Shown here: one piece after another, positions 1 through 9,524 of the stretch | Layout: each line of letters opens with the position of its first letter | How positions within the stretch are numbered: position 1 is the stretch's first letter | NCBI GenBank assembly: GCA_938045615.1 | Contig: CALIBC010000180.1 | Coordinates: 124,001-188,000 of the forward strand | DNA: 64,000 nt | Direction of reading: 5' to 3' | Source of the DNA: an uncultured Clostridia bacterium | Lineage (GTDB): Bacteria; Bacillota; Clostridia; Peptostreptococcales; Anaerovoracaceae | Translations under genes and position numbers: made by a program | The notes under the pieces: generated by a model | What the model was told of the DNA's origin: nothing | The model's database searches: none | Seen by the model: the letters and a program-made list of their open reading frames with translations, nothing else

Positions 1-779
1 CGATCACATCAAGAGATAACAGCACATATAAGAGGTTACTTAGGCTGAACCGCAAGAAATACAGAGACCGTGAGAAAATGTATCTCGCAGAGGGGGAAAA
101 TATTGTCAATGAGGCTTTGAGGGACGAAGATTGCATAGATCTCATAGTTTTGAGGGAGGATATGTCATCCGCGTTAAGGCAACTGCGCGAAAAGACCGGA
201 AAACCGGTTCAAATCCTGTCAAGCAAACTTTTTGATGAAGTGACTGACACGCAGAGCGCTCAAGGAATACTTGCCGTAGTCAAAAAACGCATGTACGATG
301 TCAACGATATCAAAGACCGATGCACAGATGCGGCCAATATCCTTGTTCTGGACAGGTTGCAGGATCCGGGGAACATAGGAACCGTGATTCGCACGGCGGA
401 GGCTTGCGGCTATGGTGGCGTAATATGCATGAAAGGGACGGTCGAACCGTTTTCTCCGAAAGTTGTGAGAGCGGCGGCGGGTGCTCTCTTCAGGCTTCCG
501 ACGGTATTTCTTGAAACGCCGCAGGAGCTTCTTGACTTTGTTCGTGTGCTTGGAAAGCGTCTTGTGGTGTCAAAAATGGACGGAAAACTTGCTTATTTTG
601 AAGCCGACTTAAGAGAGAATGTGGCAATAGTGATAGGCAATGAAGGAAGCGGTTGTTCAAGCGAAATAACCGCAATCGCCGATGAGGTCGTCTCTATTCC
701 TATGCGTGGCGAGTCGGAATCACTCAATGCATCCGTGGCGGCCGCTGTTTTGATGTACGAAGCGGTGCGTGGGTTATGA
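1..779 (+). CDS. TrmH/SpoU-family RNA 2'-O-methyltransferase (5' end missing)
   Basis: S-adenosylmethionine-dependent SPOUT methyltransferase, likely acting on 23S rRNA or tRNA ribose. The reading frame is open from base 3 to the window edge and encodes the usual N-terminus of the family (ITSRDNSTYKRLLRLNRKK), so the gene begins outside the window and the first ATG at 78 is internal. The C-terminal SPOUT knot motifs are clear: LDRLQDPGNIGTVIRTAEA near the middle, VIGNEGSG, and SIPMRGESESLNASVAAAV at the end. The substrate cannot be told from sequence. It is followed after 98 bases by pheS, a common arrangement in Clostridia. Confidence 0.9.
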   Translation, partial: ITSRDNSTYKRLLRLNRKKYRDREKMYLAEGENIVNEALRDEDCIDLIVLREDMSSALRQLREKTGKPVQILSSKLFDEVTDTQSAQGILAVVKKRMYDVNDIKDRCTDAANILVLDRLQDPGNIGTVIRTAEACGYGGVICMKGTVEPFSPKVVRAAAGALFRLPTVFLETPQELLDFVRVLGKRLVVSKMDGKLAYFEADLRENVAIVIGNEGSGCSSEITAIADEVVSIPMRGESESLNASVAAAVLMYEAVRGL

Positions 780-877
780 ATATATGTGAAGAACATAGTA
801 TGAAGGGTATATACGGAAAAAATATATATGTAAAAAGACATGTAACAACCATTGAAAATATTGAGAGGTAGAGTTTT

Positions 878-1900
878 ATGCAAGAAAAACTGGAAAGGGT
901 ACTGAAAGAAGCGAAGGAGCAGCTGGATAAGGCGGTTTCGGTGGCGGAGACCGAAGAAATTCGCATCCGTGTCATGGGCAAAAAAGGACTGCTCACCCGA
1001 ATATTGAGGGGCATGGGAACTCTTTCCCCGGAAGAGAAAAAAGAGATGGGAAAAGCGGCAAACGAGGCCAAAGCAAAGTTTGAGAAGATGTTCTCGCAGC
1101 GACTGGATATTGTCAGGGAAGCTGCAAAGAAAGCCCGTTTCAAAGCTGAAGCCATCGATGTTACCGAACCGGGCAAAAAACCGGAAATAGGTGTCACGCA
1201 TCCGATAACCCAAGTCATAGACGAAATAGTGGAGATATTCCGCACAATGGGTTATTCCGTGTATGAAAGTCCGGAAGTGGATACTGTTTTCAATACCTTT
1301 GACGGTCTCAACTCTCCGGAGTTTCATCCGGCAAGAGATATGACTGATACTTTTTATATAGACAAGGATGTGGTTTTGAGACCGCATACATCTTCGGGAG
1401 AAGTCAGGGCGGAAAAAGAACTGCCGCTGCCGTACAAGGTGGTAATGCCGGGCAGATGTTTTCGGTGCGATACACCCGATGCCACGCATTCGCCGACGTT
1501 CCATCAGGTGGAGATGATGGTCATAGGTGAGAATATAACCATGGCCGACTTGAAAGGATCTCTCGATCATATGGCAAAAAAGCTGTTCGGCTCCGAAACG
1601 CGGACCAAATTCAGACCGCATCATTTTCCGTTTACGGAACCGAGCGCAGAGATGGATGTATCCTGTTTCAAATGCGGAGGGAAAGGATGCAATGTCTGCA
1701 AGGGGAGCGGCTGGATAGAAATATTGGGATGTGGAATGACACACCCGCACGTTCATCGGGTCGGCGGTGTCGATACCGAAAAGTACACAGGATTCGCTGT
1801 TGGAATGGGAGTTGAACGCATTGCCATGCTCAAATACGGAATAGATGACATAAGATTGTTTTATGAAAACGATATGCGGTTCATAAAACAGTTCAGATAA
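878..1900 (+). CDS. pheS: Phenylalanine--tRNA ligase alpha subunit
   Basis: Catalytic alpha subunit of the alpha2beta2 class II synthetase charging tRNA-Phe in the cytoplasm. The 340-residue length is normal. The N-terminal coiled coil (about 1-85) is followed by the class II core, with SPEFHPARDMTDTFYI around residue 147 (motif 2 region), the Cys-rich FKCGGKGCNVCKGSGW insert, and the C-terminal GMGVERIAMLKYG motif 3. The start at 878 follows a GAGAGGTAG ribosome site. The 98-base upstream gap is too short for a T-box and none is seen. pheT follows 31 bases downstream, so the two are co-transcribed. Confidence 0.97.
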   Translation: MQEKLERVLKEAKEQLDKAVSVAETEEIRIRVMGKKGLLTRILRGMGTLSPEEKKEMGKAANEAKAKFEKMFSQRLDIVREAAKKARFKAEAIDVTEPGKKPEIGVTHPITQVIDEIVEIFRTMGYSVYESPEVDTVFNTFDGLNSPEFHPARDMTDTFYIDKDVVLRPHTSSGEVRAEKELPLPYKVVMPGRCFRCDTPDATHSPTFHQVEMMVIGENITMADLKGSLDHMAKKLFGSETRTKFRPHHFPFTEPSAEMDVSCFKCGGKGCNVCKGSGWIEILGCGMTHPHVHRVGGVDTEKYTGFAVGMGVERIAMLKYGIDDIRLFYENDMRFIKQFR

Positions 1901-1931
1901 ATGGATGCAGCGGCAGGAGGTTTAGCTAGCA

Positions 1932-4379
1932 ATGATCGTATCAATAAATTGGTTAAAAGATTATGTGGATGTAAATGTCAATATAGATGAATTCTGTGAC
2001 AGTATGATAATGTCGGGATCCAATCTGGAGACCTGCACGGAATTCGGAGCCGGAATAGAGGGAGTCAAGATAGGGCGGATCGAGAAAATAGAGAAACATC
2101 CGGATGCCGATCGTCTGAAGGTTTGCAGTGTGAACGTAGGCAGGGACGAGGATCTTCAGGTGGTGACCGGTGCCGATAATATATTTGAAGGTGCATATGT
2201 TCCTGTTGCGCTTGATTCAAGTCATATACCGGGTCCTCTGCACGGAAGACCCGATACGGAGAGCGGTGTGGAGATCAAAGCCGGCGTGTTGCGCGGGGTT
2301 AAAAGTGAAGGCATGCTGTGTGCGGCGTCGGAACTGGGATTTGCCGACAAGGTGGTTCCACTGCGTTCCAGAGACGGGATATGGATATTGGAAGGAGATT
2401 GGAAAGAATACCTCGGTGAAGAGATAAGCAAAATTCTCGGGTTGCACGACTATATAATAGATTTTGAGATAACGCCGAATCGTTCGGACTGTCTTTCCAT
2501 GATAGGAATGGCTAGAGAGGCTGCGGCGACTTTTGGCGAAAAACTGATCTATCCGGAGACGGAATGTGAAACATCCGATGAACGTGCGGAAGATTATGTG
2601 GATGTGGAGATCAAATCGGATCTTTGCAGAAGATATACCGCAAGAGTAATAAAGGATGTCAGAATAGAGCAGTCGCCTTGGTGGATTCAGAAGCGTCTGA
2701 TGGCCGCAGGGATGAGACCCATAAACAACATAGTGGATATAACTAATTTTGTCATGCTTGAGTATGGTCAGCCGCTGCACGCATTTGATATAAATAGCCT
2801 TGAAGGCGGAAAGATAATCGTAGACACGGCGGCAAACGGAGAAAAATTCAGAACCCTTGACGGTGTCGAAAGGACTCTGGATGAAAGTATGCTCATGATA
2901 AATGATGCAGCCAAACCTGTTGCATTGGCGGGTATAATGGGCGGCTTGAACTCAGAGATAACGTATGAAACGGATACCGTCGTGCTGGAATCGGCAAACT
3001 TTGTTGACAACAGTGTGCGCATGACATCAAAGAAATTGGCTCTCAGGACGGAAGCTTCCTCAAGATATGAAAAGGGGATAGATCCCAATCTTTGTGAAAA
3101 AGCTGCAGACAGGGTTTGCAAACTTATAGAATCGCTCGGATGCGGTCGCGTGCTGGAAGGGTCGGTAGATGTATATCCCAAGCAGGCGGTCGCAAAGCCT
3201 GTAAGAGTAAGAGTGAGCAGGATAAACAGAGTTCTTGGCACGGATTTGTCCCGAGAAACGATGAGTCGATATCTCGAGAGTCTTGAGATAAAAGTCGAGG
3301 GCGAAGGGGATGAGATGATCGTAACGGCTCCCACGGTTCGGCTGGATCTGCTTGAAGAGGTCGATTATGTAGAAGAAGTGGCGAGGATGTACGGCTATGA
3401 TAATCTTCCTATGTCACTGCCGAACACATCATCGGAGGCGGAACAACCAAAGGTATGGGAGATGCGTAATCTTATGAGAAAACTCCTTTGCGGCATGGGA
3501 GCAAACGAAATCCAAACCTATTCATTTTCCAACGATAAACTTTTGGACAGGACGGGTATCGACGAAGATTCATGGGAACGGAATTTTGTCAGGATAATCA
3601 ATCCCATGGGAGAAGAAACATCGGCGCTGCGCACCATATTGACGCCTGGAATGCTTGAGACGCTTGGGCGAAATTACTCAAGAAAAGTGGAGAACGTACG
3701 CGCATATGAGATAGGCAATACGTTTTTAAAAGACTTGATAATTAAGGAAGGGCTGCCCGATGAATCGTATAATCTCAGTATAGGCTGCTACGGCCGGAAT
3801 GAGAACTTCTATACGCTTAAGGGGATCATAGAGGCTCTATTAGAGCAGTTTGGGATAGAGAATCCGAGTTTTGAGGCTGAGTCTGAGTACGGAGTTTATC
3901 ATCCCGGCAGATGTGCGCGGATTGTGGGAAGAGATACTGACGGCAACAGGGTGGAACTTGGAATTATGGGAGAGATCCATCCTGACGTGGCGGAAAACTT
4001 CGGAATAGATGTAAGGGCATATTGCGCCGAACTCTTTGCGGATCTAATATTTGAGATATCGGACAGACAGATTCATTTTGAACATCTTCCCAAGTATCCG
4101 TCGACGGTGAGGGATATGGCTCTTATAGTCGATGAGGGACTTGAAGTGGGGAAAATAGAAGAAGCTGTCAGAAAACTTGAGACAGGGATTCTTGAGAGCA
4201 TCGAACTCTTTGACGTATATCGCGGGGAGCAGTTGCCTGAGGGAAAGAAAAGCGTAGCTTTCAGTTTGAAATACAGAGATAGAAACAAAACGCTGACCGA
4301 CAAGCAGGCCGACGATGCCCACGCAGAGGTTGTGAAGATGTTGAAAGAACGGTTCGATGCGGTTTTACGCGATTGTTAG
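1932..4379 (+). CDS. pheT: Phenylalanine--tRNA ligase beta subunit
   Basis: Beta subunit of phenylalanyl-tRNA synthetase, 815 residues, full length. Visible domains in order: an EMAP/tRNA-binding OB fold (about 40-150, KIGRIEKIEKHPDADRLKVC), the B3/B4 editing domain (about 200-400, GQPLHAFD), the B5 domain (about 405-475), the catalytic-like core, and the C-terminal ferredoxin-fold anticodon-binding domain (HLPKYPSTVRDMALIVDE onward). The AGGAGG ribosome site lies at 1916-1921 before the ATG. It forms an operon with pheS, and zapA follows 30 bases after the stop. Confidence 0.97.
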   Translation: MIVSINWLKDYVDVNVNIDEFCDSMIMSGSNLETCTEFGAGIEGVKIGRIEKIEKHPDADRLKVCSVNVGRDEDLQVVTGADNIFEGAYVPVALDSSHIPGPLHGRPDTESGVEIKAGVLRGVKSEGMLCAASELGFADKVVPLRSRDGIWILEGDWKEYLGEEISKILGLHDYIIDFEITPNRSDCLSMIGMAREAAATFGEKLIYPETECETSDERAEDYVDVEIKSDLCRRYTARVIKDVRIEQSPWWIQKRLMAAGMRPINNIVDITNFVMLEYGQPLHAFDINSLEGGKIIVDTAANGEKFRTLDGVERTLDESMLMINDAAKPVALAGIMGGLNSEITYETDTVVLESANFVDNSVRMTSKKLALRTEASSRYEKGIDPNLCEKAADRVCKLIESLGCGRVLEGSVDVYPKQAVAKPVRVRVSRINRVLGTDLSRETMSRYLESLEIKVEGEGDEMIVTAPTVRLDLLEEVDYVEEVARMYGYDNLPMSLPNTSSEAEQPKVWEMRNLMRKLLCGMGANEIQTYSFSNDKLLDRTGIDEDSWERNFVRIINPMGEETSALRTILTPGMLETLGRNYSRKVENVRAYEIGNTFLKDLIIKEGLPDESYNLSIGCYGRNENFYTLKGIIEALLEQFGIENPSFEAESEYGVYHPGRCARIVGRDTDGNRVELGIMGEIHPDVAENFGIDVRAYCAELFADLIFEISDRQIHFEHLPKYPSTVRDMALIVDEGLEVGKIEEAVRKLETGILESIELFDVYRGEQLPEGKKSVAFSLKYRDRNKTLTDKQADDAHAEVVKMLKERFDAVLRDC

Positions 4380-4409
4380 GTGTTTGAATTTAAGTGGAAA
4401 GGTGAGATT

Positions 4410-4871
4410 ATGAACGACAGGACAAAGGTGCAAATTTTCGGTCAGACATACAGCATATCCAGTGACAAGACACAGGAAGAAATCGAAAGGATCGCACAGT
4501 ATGTGGATGAGCGTATGAATACAAACGCAAAACTTGTGGGACGCAATGCGGTAGGAAATATTGCGGTCATCACTTCTTTGAACATTGCTGAGCGATATTT
4601 TGACGGCAAGGATGAGATAGAGAGACTGAAGGCGGCCAATGAGCAGTTGGAAAAAGATACGGCTCACTACATAAATCTCTGGGAAGATGCAAAGAAAAAC
4701 TACAAGCAGCTTCGCGAAGAGATGGATAAAAATAAAAAGACGGAGCAAAAGGAAAAGGACAAGTTAAAAGAATTCAAAGACAGATGCTCTGAATTCGAGA
4801 ACCAAATATTCGATCTGCAAATGGAAAACATTCAACTCAAGAGCCGACTGGAAAAGAGTCAGAAGGATTGA
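4410..4871 (+). CDS. zapA: Cell division protein ZapA
   Basis: Small FtsZ-ring-stabilising protein of about 153 residues. The N-terminal domain (NDRTKVQIFGQTYSISSD) and the following long helix are characteristic, and the C-terminal half (about 80-150) is a charged coiled coil with many Lys and Glu. An upstream in-frame ATG at 4380 has no ribosome site, whereas the ATG at 4410 follows AAAGGTGAG, so the shorter start is preferred. mutS2 begins 7 bases after its stop. The pheT-zapA-mutS2 order is commonly seen in Firmicutes. Confidence 0.9.
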   Translation: MNDRTKVQIFGQTYSISSDKTQEEIERIAQYVDERMNTNAKLVGRNAVGNIAVITSLNIAERYFDGKDEIERLKAANEQLEKDTAHYINLWEDAKKNYKQLREEMDKNKKTEQKEKDKLKEFKDRCSEFENQIFDLQMENIQLKSRLEKSQKD

Positions 4872-4878
4872 AAACTCA

Positions 4879-7257
4879 ATGAATCAAAGAGCACTTGATA
4901 TTTTGGGATACAATAAAATAATAGAGCTTTTGCGATGTGAAACGGAATGTCTATTGTCCAAAGACATGATCGCAAAACTTTACCCGGATACGAATATCCG
5001 TGCCATAAAAAAAGAGTTAAGGTCAACTACGGAAGCGGTTGACCTTATTATGCATAAAGGAGCACTTCCCACCGGCGGCATATATGATATCGAACAGGCG
5101 GCAGGACTCGCTGCAAAGGGTGGTTGTCTGACACCCAAGCAGCTTCTGATGGTTCAGTACAACTTGAATGCTGCTGAGAATGTGAAGAGCTTTTTAAAAT
5201 CTGACGTACCCGAGATACCCCTGATAATGTCGCTTGCCGAGCTTGTCTATACAGAGCCGCAGCTGGCGTCAGAGATCGGAAGGGCGATTGTGTCGGAAGA
5301 TGAGATAGCCGACAATGCATCACGTGAACTTTGCGAAATCAGAAAAAAGACGGCAAGACAGCACAATGAAATAAAAAACAAACTTGATCGCATAGTAAAC
5401 AGCAGAAGCAACAGACAGTATCTGAGGGAAAATATTGTTACGGTAAAAGACGGAAGATACGTTGTGCCCGTAAAACAGGAACACCGCGTAATGTTTCCCG
5501 GAATAATACATGATCGTTCAAGAAGCGGAACGACCCTCTTCATAGAGCCACAGGTCATAGTGAACATGAATAATGAGTTAAGGGAGCTGGAGATTGCGGA
5601 ACAGGCTGAAATAAGCAGAATCCTTATGGCGTTTTCCCTCAGAGTGGGAAAGTGCGCAAAGAATCTGGTAAGCGGGATGAATACGATGGCAAGGCTCGAG
5701 TTCATAATGGCGAAGGGAAGACTGTCTCTTACACTGGGTGGCAGCGCCCCCGGAATTGATGAGAAGGGCGGGGTGAATCTTGTAAACGCAAGGCATCCCC
5801 TGATAGATCGGCAAAAAGTCGTTCCGATATCCATGAGCATAGGGGATTCATTCAATACACTTGTTGTCACAGGCCCCAATACCGGGGGGAAGACCGTAAC
5901 CCTCAAAACACTGGGACTTCTCGCTTTGATGATGCAGTCAGGATTGCATATACCCGCATCGGAAACGAGCGTGATGCCCATTTTTAAAAATATTCTCGCC
6001 GACATAGGCGATGAGCAGAGTATAGAACAGAATTTATCCACATTTTCGTCCCACATGAAGAACATAGTTGAGATAATTGACAAAGCGGAGGAAAATTCAT
6101 TGATTCTGCTGGATGAGCTGGGTGCCGGTACGGATCCGACCGAGGGCGCTGCTCTTGCTATTGCGATTCTGGAACGTATCTCCGCCTGCGGAGCCGTGAT
6201 TATGGCAACCACACACTATAATGAGTTGAAAAAGTATGCGATAGCCACCGACGGGGTTGAAAATGCCTCCATGGAATTTGATGTGGAAACACTTAGCCCA
6301 ACTTACCGCTTGAGAATGGGTGCAACGGGCAGTTCCAATGCATTTTTGATATCCGCCAAACTCGGTTTGGACAAGGCTGTCATAGACAGAGCTGAAAGTC
6401 TTCTTGAAAGTGAGGATATCAAATTCGATGAGCTGCTTGCGGCGCTGGAACGTGACAAGAAAAGGGCGGAAGATGAAAGAGATGAAGCTGTCAAGCTGAC
6501 CGCAGAAATAAGAGAAAGACAGAGGAAAACTGAGCGGGAACGGGAAGAATTCGAAAATAAAAAGGAAAAGTTGCTTGAGGAAGCAAGGGCGCAGGCACGC
6601 GGGATAATATGCGAGGCAAAAAAGACGGCGCAGGAAGTCAGAAGTGAGCTCAGGAAACTTTCAAGGATTGAGAGCCTCGGGGAAAGGAATAAGGGTTTTG
6701 AGAGAAGCCGGCAAAGGTTAAAAACCGAAGAAGAAAAATATTCGCGGCGTATAGTCAGGCAGGTGAACAGTGCACCCGTAAATCTGGAGGATCTCAAGAT
6801 AGGAGACCGGGTAAGGGTTCTTTCCCTTAATCAGACCGGGGAACTTCTTACTTGCCCTGATGACAACGATGAGGTGCAGGTACAGCTTGGAATGATGAAA
6901 ATAAAGGTCGGGATAAGTGATATAATGATGATATTGGACGGCAGGAAGAAAAAAAAGATGCATTCTAAAGCCACATACGGGTCATTGATGAGCAAAAAGA
7001 CGATGAATGTTTCGACTTCCATAGATGTAAGGGGAAAGGATCTTGACAGTGCCAAGATAGATGTAGGAAAGTATCTTGACGATGCCTTTGTCGCAGGGCT
7101 TAAGACAGCTACGATTATCCATGGCAAGGGTAACGGGATTCTGAAAAAAGGTCTGAGAGCTTTCCTGAAAGTGAATAGTAATATAGCATCGACCAGAGCC
7201 GGAGATTATGGCGAGGGCGACGAAGGTGTGACGGTAGTCACATTCAAGACTCAATGA
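4879..7257 (+). CDS. mutS2: Endonuclease MutS2 / ribosome-rescue ATPase
   Basis: MutS-family ATPase with a C-terminal Smr nuclease domain, 792 residues, normal length. In B. subtilis MutS2 acts on collided ribosomes; earlier work tied it to suppression of homologous recombination. Visible parts are the MutS core clamp, Walker A GPNTGGKTVTLK near residue 332, Walker B LILLDELGAGTDPTEG, the long coiled coil (about 515-630, rich in Arg and Glu), a KOW-like stretch (LKIGDRVRVLSLNQTGEL), and the Smr domain (about 705-792) with SIDVRGKDLDSA and HGKGNGILKKGL. The stop overlaps the first in-frame ATG of the next ORF. Confidence 0.96.
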   Translation: MNQRALDILGYNKIIELLRCETECLLSKDMIAKLYPDTNIRAIKKELRSTTEAVDLIMHKGALPTGGIYDIEQAAGLAAKGGCLTPKQLLMVQYNLNAAENVKSFLKSDVPEIPLIMSLAELVYTEPQLASEIGRAIVSEDEIADNASRELCEIRKKTARQHNEIKNKLDRIVNSRSNRQYLRENIVTVKDGRYVVPVKQEHRVMFPGIIHDRSRSGTTLFIEPQVIVNMNNELRELEIAEQAEISRILMAFSLRVGKCAKNLVSGMNTMARLEFIMAKGRLSLTLGGSAPGIDEKGGVNLVNARHPLIDRQKVVPISMSIGDSFNTLVVTGPNTGGKTVTLKTLGLLALMMQSGLHIPASETSVMPIFKNILADIGDEQSIEQNLSTFSSHMKNIVEIIDKAEENSLILLDELGAGTDPTEGAALAIAILERISACGAVIMATTHYNELKKYAIATDGVENASMEFDVETLSPTYRLRMGATGSSNAFLISAKLGLDKAVIDRAESLLESEDIKFDELLAALERDKKRAEDERDEAVKLTAEIRERQRKTEREREEFENKKEKLLEEARAQARGIICEAKKTAQEVRSELRKLSRIESLGERNKGFERSRQRLKTEEEKYSRRIVRQVNSAPVNLEDLKIGDRVRVLSLNQTGELLTCPDDNDEVQVQLGMMKIKVGISDIMMILDGRKKKKMHSKATYGSLMSKKTMNVSTSIDVRGKDLDSAKIDVGKYLDDAFVAGLKTATIIHGKGNGILKKGLRAFLKVNSNIASTRAGDYGEGDEGVTVVTFKTQ

Positions 7258-7274
7258 GAGAGGAATATGAGATA

Positions 7275-7706
7275 ATGTATGTTATAAGCAGCTGCCTGCT
7301 TGGCAACAATTGTAAATATGACGGCGGCAACAACAAGAACGAAAAAGTGTTGGAATTCTATAGAACAAATTCATGCTGTACAGTCTGTCCGGAGCTTTTA
7401 GGGGGACTCTCCTCGCCAAGACCGCCCGCTGAGATATCTCAAGGAAAGGTGATAGACATCAATGGCAGAGACAATACGGAAGCGTTTGCAGTCGGTGCGC
7501 AAAAGTCGTGGTTGCATGTTTTGAAGCAGGCTGAAAGACGACGAGAAAAGATAGAGGGGGCAATTTTGAAGTCAAACAGCCCATCCTGCGGAAGCGGGTT
7601 TATCTATGACGGGAGTTTTACGGGAAAGCTGATCGAGGGCGACGGTATGTTTGCCGAAATTCTCAAAAAACACGGAATAGAGGTTAAGACGGAAAAGGAT
7701 CTGTGA
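7275..7706 (+). CDS. DUF523 family protein
   Basis: Small conserved cytoplasmic protein of about 143 residues whose family begins with a signature close to the VISSCLLGNNCKYDGG seen here. Cysteines at CLLGNNC, SCCTVCPE and SCGSG suggest metal or cluster binding, which is inference; the biochemical role is unknown to me. The ORF opens at 7254, overlapping the mutS2 stop, but the ATG at 7275 lies about 10 bases after GAGAGAGGA and aligns with the usual family N-terminus, so it is chosen. Confidence 0.85.
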   Translation: MYVISSCLLGNNCKYDGGNNKNEKVLEFYRTNSCCTVCPELLGGLSSPRPPAEISQGKVIDINGRDNTEAFAVGAQKSWLHVLKQAERRREKIEGAILKSNSPSCGSGFIYDGSFTGKLIEGDGMFAEILKKHGIEVKTEKDL

Positions 7707-7779
7707 AAAAAGTGCCGCGCCGCATGTTCCGGGCGTAGGCATTATGGAAGACACAAAGATATTTTAAAGGAGAAAACAT

Positions 7780-9498
7780 ATGGTAAATTATAAAGAAAAA
7801 ATAGCGAAAATAATCAGTGACAAGGTTGAAAGCATATCTATGGAAGACGCCATGGAGCTTGTCGAGATCCCTCAAGATTCCGATATGGGTGATTATGCGT
7901 TTCCATGTTTCAGACTCGCAAAACTCATGAGAAAGGCGCCTCAGTCCATAGCGGCGGATATTGCCGATGCCATAAAAGGAGAATTGCTTTTTGAAAAAGT
8001 GGAGTGTGTAAATGCCTATGTGAACATGTTTTTATCCAGGCGGGAATATATAAAAAACACACTTCGCGAGGCGCTCGACAGGGAGAACTTCGGGAAGTTG
8101 AACGTGGGCGAGGGAAAAACCGTCATAGTTGAATATTCCTCGCCGAACATCGCCAAACCTTTTCATATAGGACATATCAGAAGCACGGTTATAGGAAACG
8201 CGATATACCTGATATATGCCGCACTCGGTTATAAAGTGATAAGGTTCAATCACGTGGGCGACTACGGCACCCAGTTTGGAAAAATGATAGTTGCATATCG
8301 TCATTGGGGAAATGAAGAAGAAGTAAAAAAATCCCCTATAACCACCTTGCTTGCTTATTACACAAAATTCCACGTGGAAGCGAAAAAAAATCCGGAGCTT
8401 GAAGATGAGGCCAGAAAGGCATTTGTCAACCTTGAAAAAGGTAGTCCGGAAGAAGTGAAACTGTGGAAGTGGTTCAGCGACGAGTCGATGAAAGAATTCG
8501 ACAAGGTGTATAAGATGCTCGGTATAGAATTCGATGAAGTGGATGGAGAAAGTTTCTATTCGGACAAGATGCAGAGATTTATCGATGAACTCAAGGAAAA
8601 TGGACTTCTGGAACTTTCAAGAGGGGCGCAGATAGTAGATCTGGAAAAGTATTCTATGCCGCCTGCGCTTATAACAAAATCGGATGGTTCCACGCTGTAC
8701 TGCACAAGGGATATAGCTACGGCGGTTTACAGAAAAGAAACTTATGATTTTTACAGGAACATATATGTGGTTGCCACTCAACAGAACCTGTATTTCCAAC
8801 AGTGGATGAAGGTGGTTGAACTGTTGGGCTATGACTGGGTTAAAGACTGCATCCACGTTCCGTTCGGAATGGTAAGCCTGGAAGCGGGAACCATGTCTAC
8901 AAGATCGGGCAGAGTGGTTTTCCTTGAGGATGTCTTGAACAAGGCGGTCGAAAAGACCCGTGAAATCATAGCAGAAAAGAATCCTGACGCCGATGAGAAA
9001 TTCATAGATTCCGTCGCCGAGCAGGTGGGCATAGGCGCCGTTATTTTCCAGGAATTGTCGAACAACAAGATCAAGGATTACGTGTTCAAGTGGGATAAAG
9101 TACTGAATTTTGACGGTGAAACAGGTCCGTACGTTCAGTACACTCACGCCCGTGCGGCAAGCGTGTTGGCAAAGGCAGGAGAAACTGTTAACGACAAGGC
9201 GGGCAGCGGTGACATAGATTATAAATATCTTGAAAGCACCGATGCATATGAACTTGTGAAACTGCTATACGCCTTCCCTGAGGTTATAATAGAAGCGGGC
9301 GAAAAATACGAACCGTCGATAGTAACGCGTCATGTTGTCAATATTGCGCAGGCTTTCAACAGATTCTATCACAACGAACATATCCTCACGAAAAACGAGG
9401 ACGAAAAGACCGCAAAGGTAGCTCTTACGATAGCGGCAAAGAACGGAATCAGGCTAGGACTTTCCCTGCTGGGAATAAATGCGCCTGAGCGTATGTAA
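7780..9498 (+). CDS. argS: Arginine--tRNA ligase
   Basis: Class I synthetase charging tRNA-Arg, 572 residues, normal length. The N-terminal additional domain (1-95) binds the tRNA D-loop. The HIGH motif appears as PFHIGHIRST near residue 127, and the KMSKS region is represented by AGTMSTRSGR, an accepted ArgRS variation. The C-terminal anticodon-binding domain runs to the end and finishes in LGINAPERM, matching the conserved ...ERM terminus of the family. A GGAG ribosome site precedes the ATG. No T-box leader is seen in the 73-base upstream gap. Confidence 0.97.
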   Translation: MVNYKEKIAKIISDKVESISMEDAMELVEIPQDSDMGDYAFPCFRLAKLMRKAPQSIAADIADAIKGELLFEKVECVNAYVNMFLSRREYIKNTLREALDRENFGKLNVGEGKTVIVEYSSPNIAKPFHIGHIRSTVIGNAIYLIYAALGYKVIRFNHVGDYGTQFGKMIVAYRHWGNEEEVKKSPITTLLAYYTKFHVEAKKNPELEDEARKAFVNLEKGSPEEVKLWKWFSDESMKEFDKVYKMLGIEFDEVDGESFYSDKMQRFIDELKENGLLELSRGAQIVDLEKYSMPPALITKSDGSTLYCTRDIATAVYRKETYDFYRNIYVVATQQNLYFQQWMKVVELLGYDWVKDCIHVPFGMVSLEAGTMSTRSGRVVFLEDVLNKAVEKTREIIAEKNPDADEKFIDSVAEQVGIGAVIFQELSNNKIKDYVFKWDKVLNFDGETGPYVQYTHARAASVLAKAGETVNDKAGSGDIDYKYLESTDAYELVKLLYAFPEVIIEAGEKYEPSIVTRHVVNIAQAFNRFYHNEHILTKNEDEKTAKVALTIAAKNGIRLGLSLLGINAPERM

Positions 9499-9524
9499 CT
9501 TGAGCAAGGAAGGTAATTTGTAAG

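Noticed and set aside
781..877. Possible T-box leader before pheS
   Set aside because: The gap is under 100 bases and lacks the T-box core and terminator/antiterminator pair.
593..1756. 387-codon open frame on the minus strand
   Set aside because: It is antisense to the methyltransferase and pheS genes, has no ribosome site, and resembles no protein; it reflects codon bias of the real genes.
5247..6212. 321-codon minus-strand frame across mutS2
   Set aside because: Antisense shadow of a conserved gene, low-complexity Ser/Ile-rich translation, no start signals.
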